Assembly: GCA_021413665.1 (NCBI GenBank) | Contig: JAIOPW010000307.1 | Span: 1 to 6,559 of the forward strand | Source: Rhodocyclales bacterium | Lineage (GTDB): Bacteria; Pseudomonadota; Gammaproteobacteria; Burkholderiales; Rhodocyclaceae | DNA length: 6,559 bases | Reading direction: 5' to 3' | Shown here: positions 6,476 to 6,559 of the stretch, one piece after another | Layout of the letters: every line of letters begins with the position of its first letter | Position numbering within the stretch: the stretch's first letter is position 1 | Notes under the pieces: generated by a model | What the model was told of the DNA's origin: nothing | Databases searched by the model: none | Seen by the model: only the letters and a program-made list of their open reading frames with translations | Made by a program: the position numbers and the translations under genes

Positions 6476-6559
6476 ATGGACGCCGGCCTCGATGCCCTGC
6501 TGCACGCCCGCCTGACCGCGCTGAGCGAAGCCAATCGCCTGCGCCGTCTGCGTCCGTGG
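6476..6559 (+). CDS. bioF: Probable 8-amino-7-oxononanoate synthase, N-terminal 28 codons only
   Basis: An open frame starts at ATG 6476, one base after the bioA stop (TGA 6472-6474), and is cut by the window end. The visible 28 residues are a charged, Leu/Ala/Arg-rich helix (LDALLHARLTALSEANRLRR). This resembles the N-terminal helix of BioF, whose members begin with about 25 such residues before the R-x-L-x-P-x-x-x segment. The assignment rests on this resemblance and on the position directly after bioA in a biotin locus. BioF condenses pimeloyl thioester with alanine to give KAPA, the substrate of BioA. The one-base gap implies translational coupling. No catalytic residue is within view, so another biotin gene cannot be excluded. 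Confidence 0.72.
   Translation, partial: MDAGLDALLHARLTALSEANRLRRLRPW

Noticed and set aside
5179..6534. A 451-codon minus-strand open frame opposite bioA
   Set aside because: It is low-complexity (His, Gly, Arg, Gln rich), covers bioA exactly on the other strand, and resembles no family. It is a shadow frame.

Overview
The window is ordinary, GC-rich bacterial chromosome, densely packed with housekeeping genes. Codon usage strongly favours G/C at third positions, which is why long spurious reading frames appear opposite most genes. The proteins look proteobacterial. The gene set (glgA, folA, dcd, a biodegradative-type basic amino acid decarboxylase, and biotin genes) and the protein style suggest a betaproteobacterium. 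That placement is inference, because no rRNA or lineage marker is present.

Layout from left to right. Positions 2-1123 (+) hold the C-terminal three quarters of glycogen synthase (glgA). Ten bases later comes a complete dihydrofolate reductase (folA, 1134-1628, +). It runs convergently into a minus-strand pair: dCTP deaminase (dcd, 4311-3745), then an ornithine/lysine/arginine decarboxylase (3728-1655). A 178-base gap (4312-4489) separates dcd from dethiobiotin synthetase (bioD, 5158-4490, -). bioD is divergent from bioA (5206-6474, +), with 47 bases between them. bioA is followed after one base by the first 28 codons of what looks like bioF, which runs off the right edge.

Functions. bioF, bioA and bioD are consecutive late steps of biotin synthesis (KAPA synthase, DAPA aminotransferase, dethiobiotin synthetase). 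dcd supplies dUTP for thymidylate synthesis, and folA regenerates tetrahydrofolate oxidised by thymidylate synthase, so both serve dTMP supply. glgA makes glycogen.

The main anomaly is in the decarboxylase. Two halves, each well conserved, lie in different frames and meet at about 2553-2558. By comparison with remembered family sequences, about 55 residues are missing there, starting exactly at the lysine that holds the PLP cofactor. As given, the gene cannot make an active decarboxylase. It is either a recent pseudogene or an assembly error. A smaller signal is a pair of operator-like repeats (TTCANTGAA core, 61 bp apart) upstream of dcd. I found no mobile element, CRISPR array, RNA gene or unrecognised gene system.
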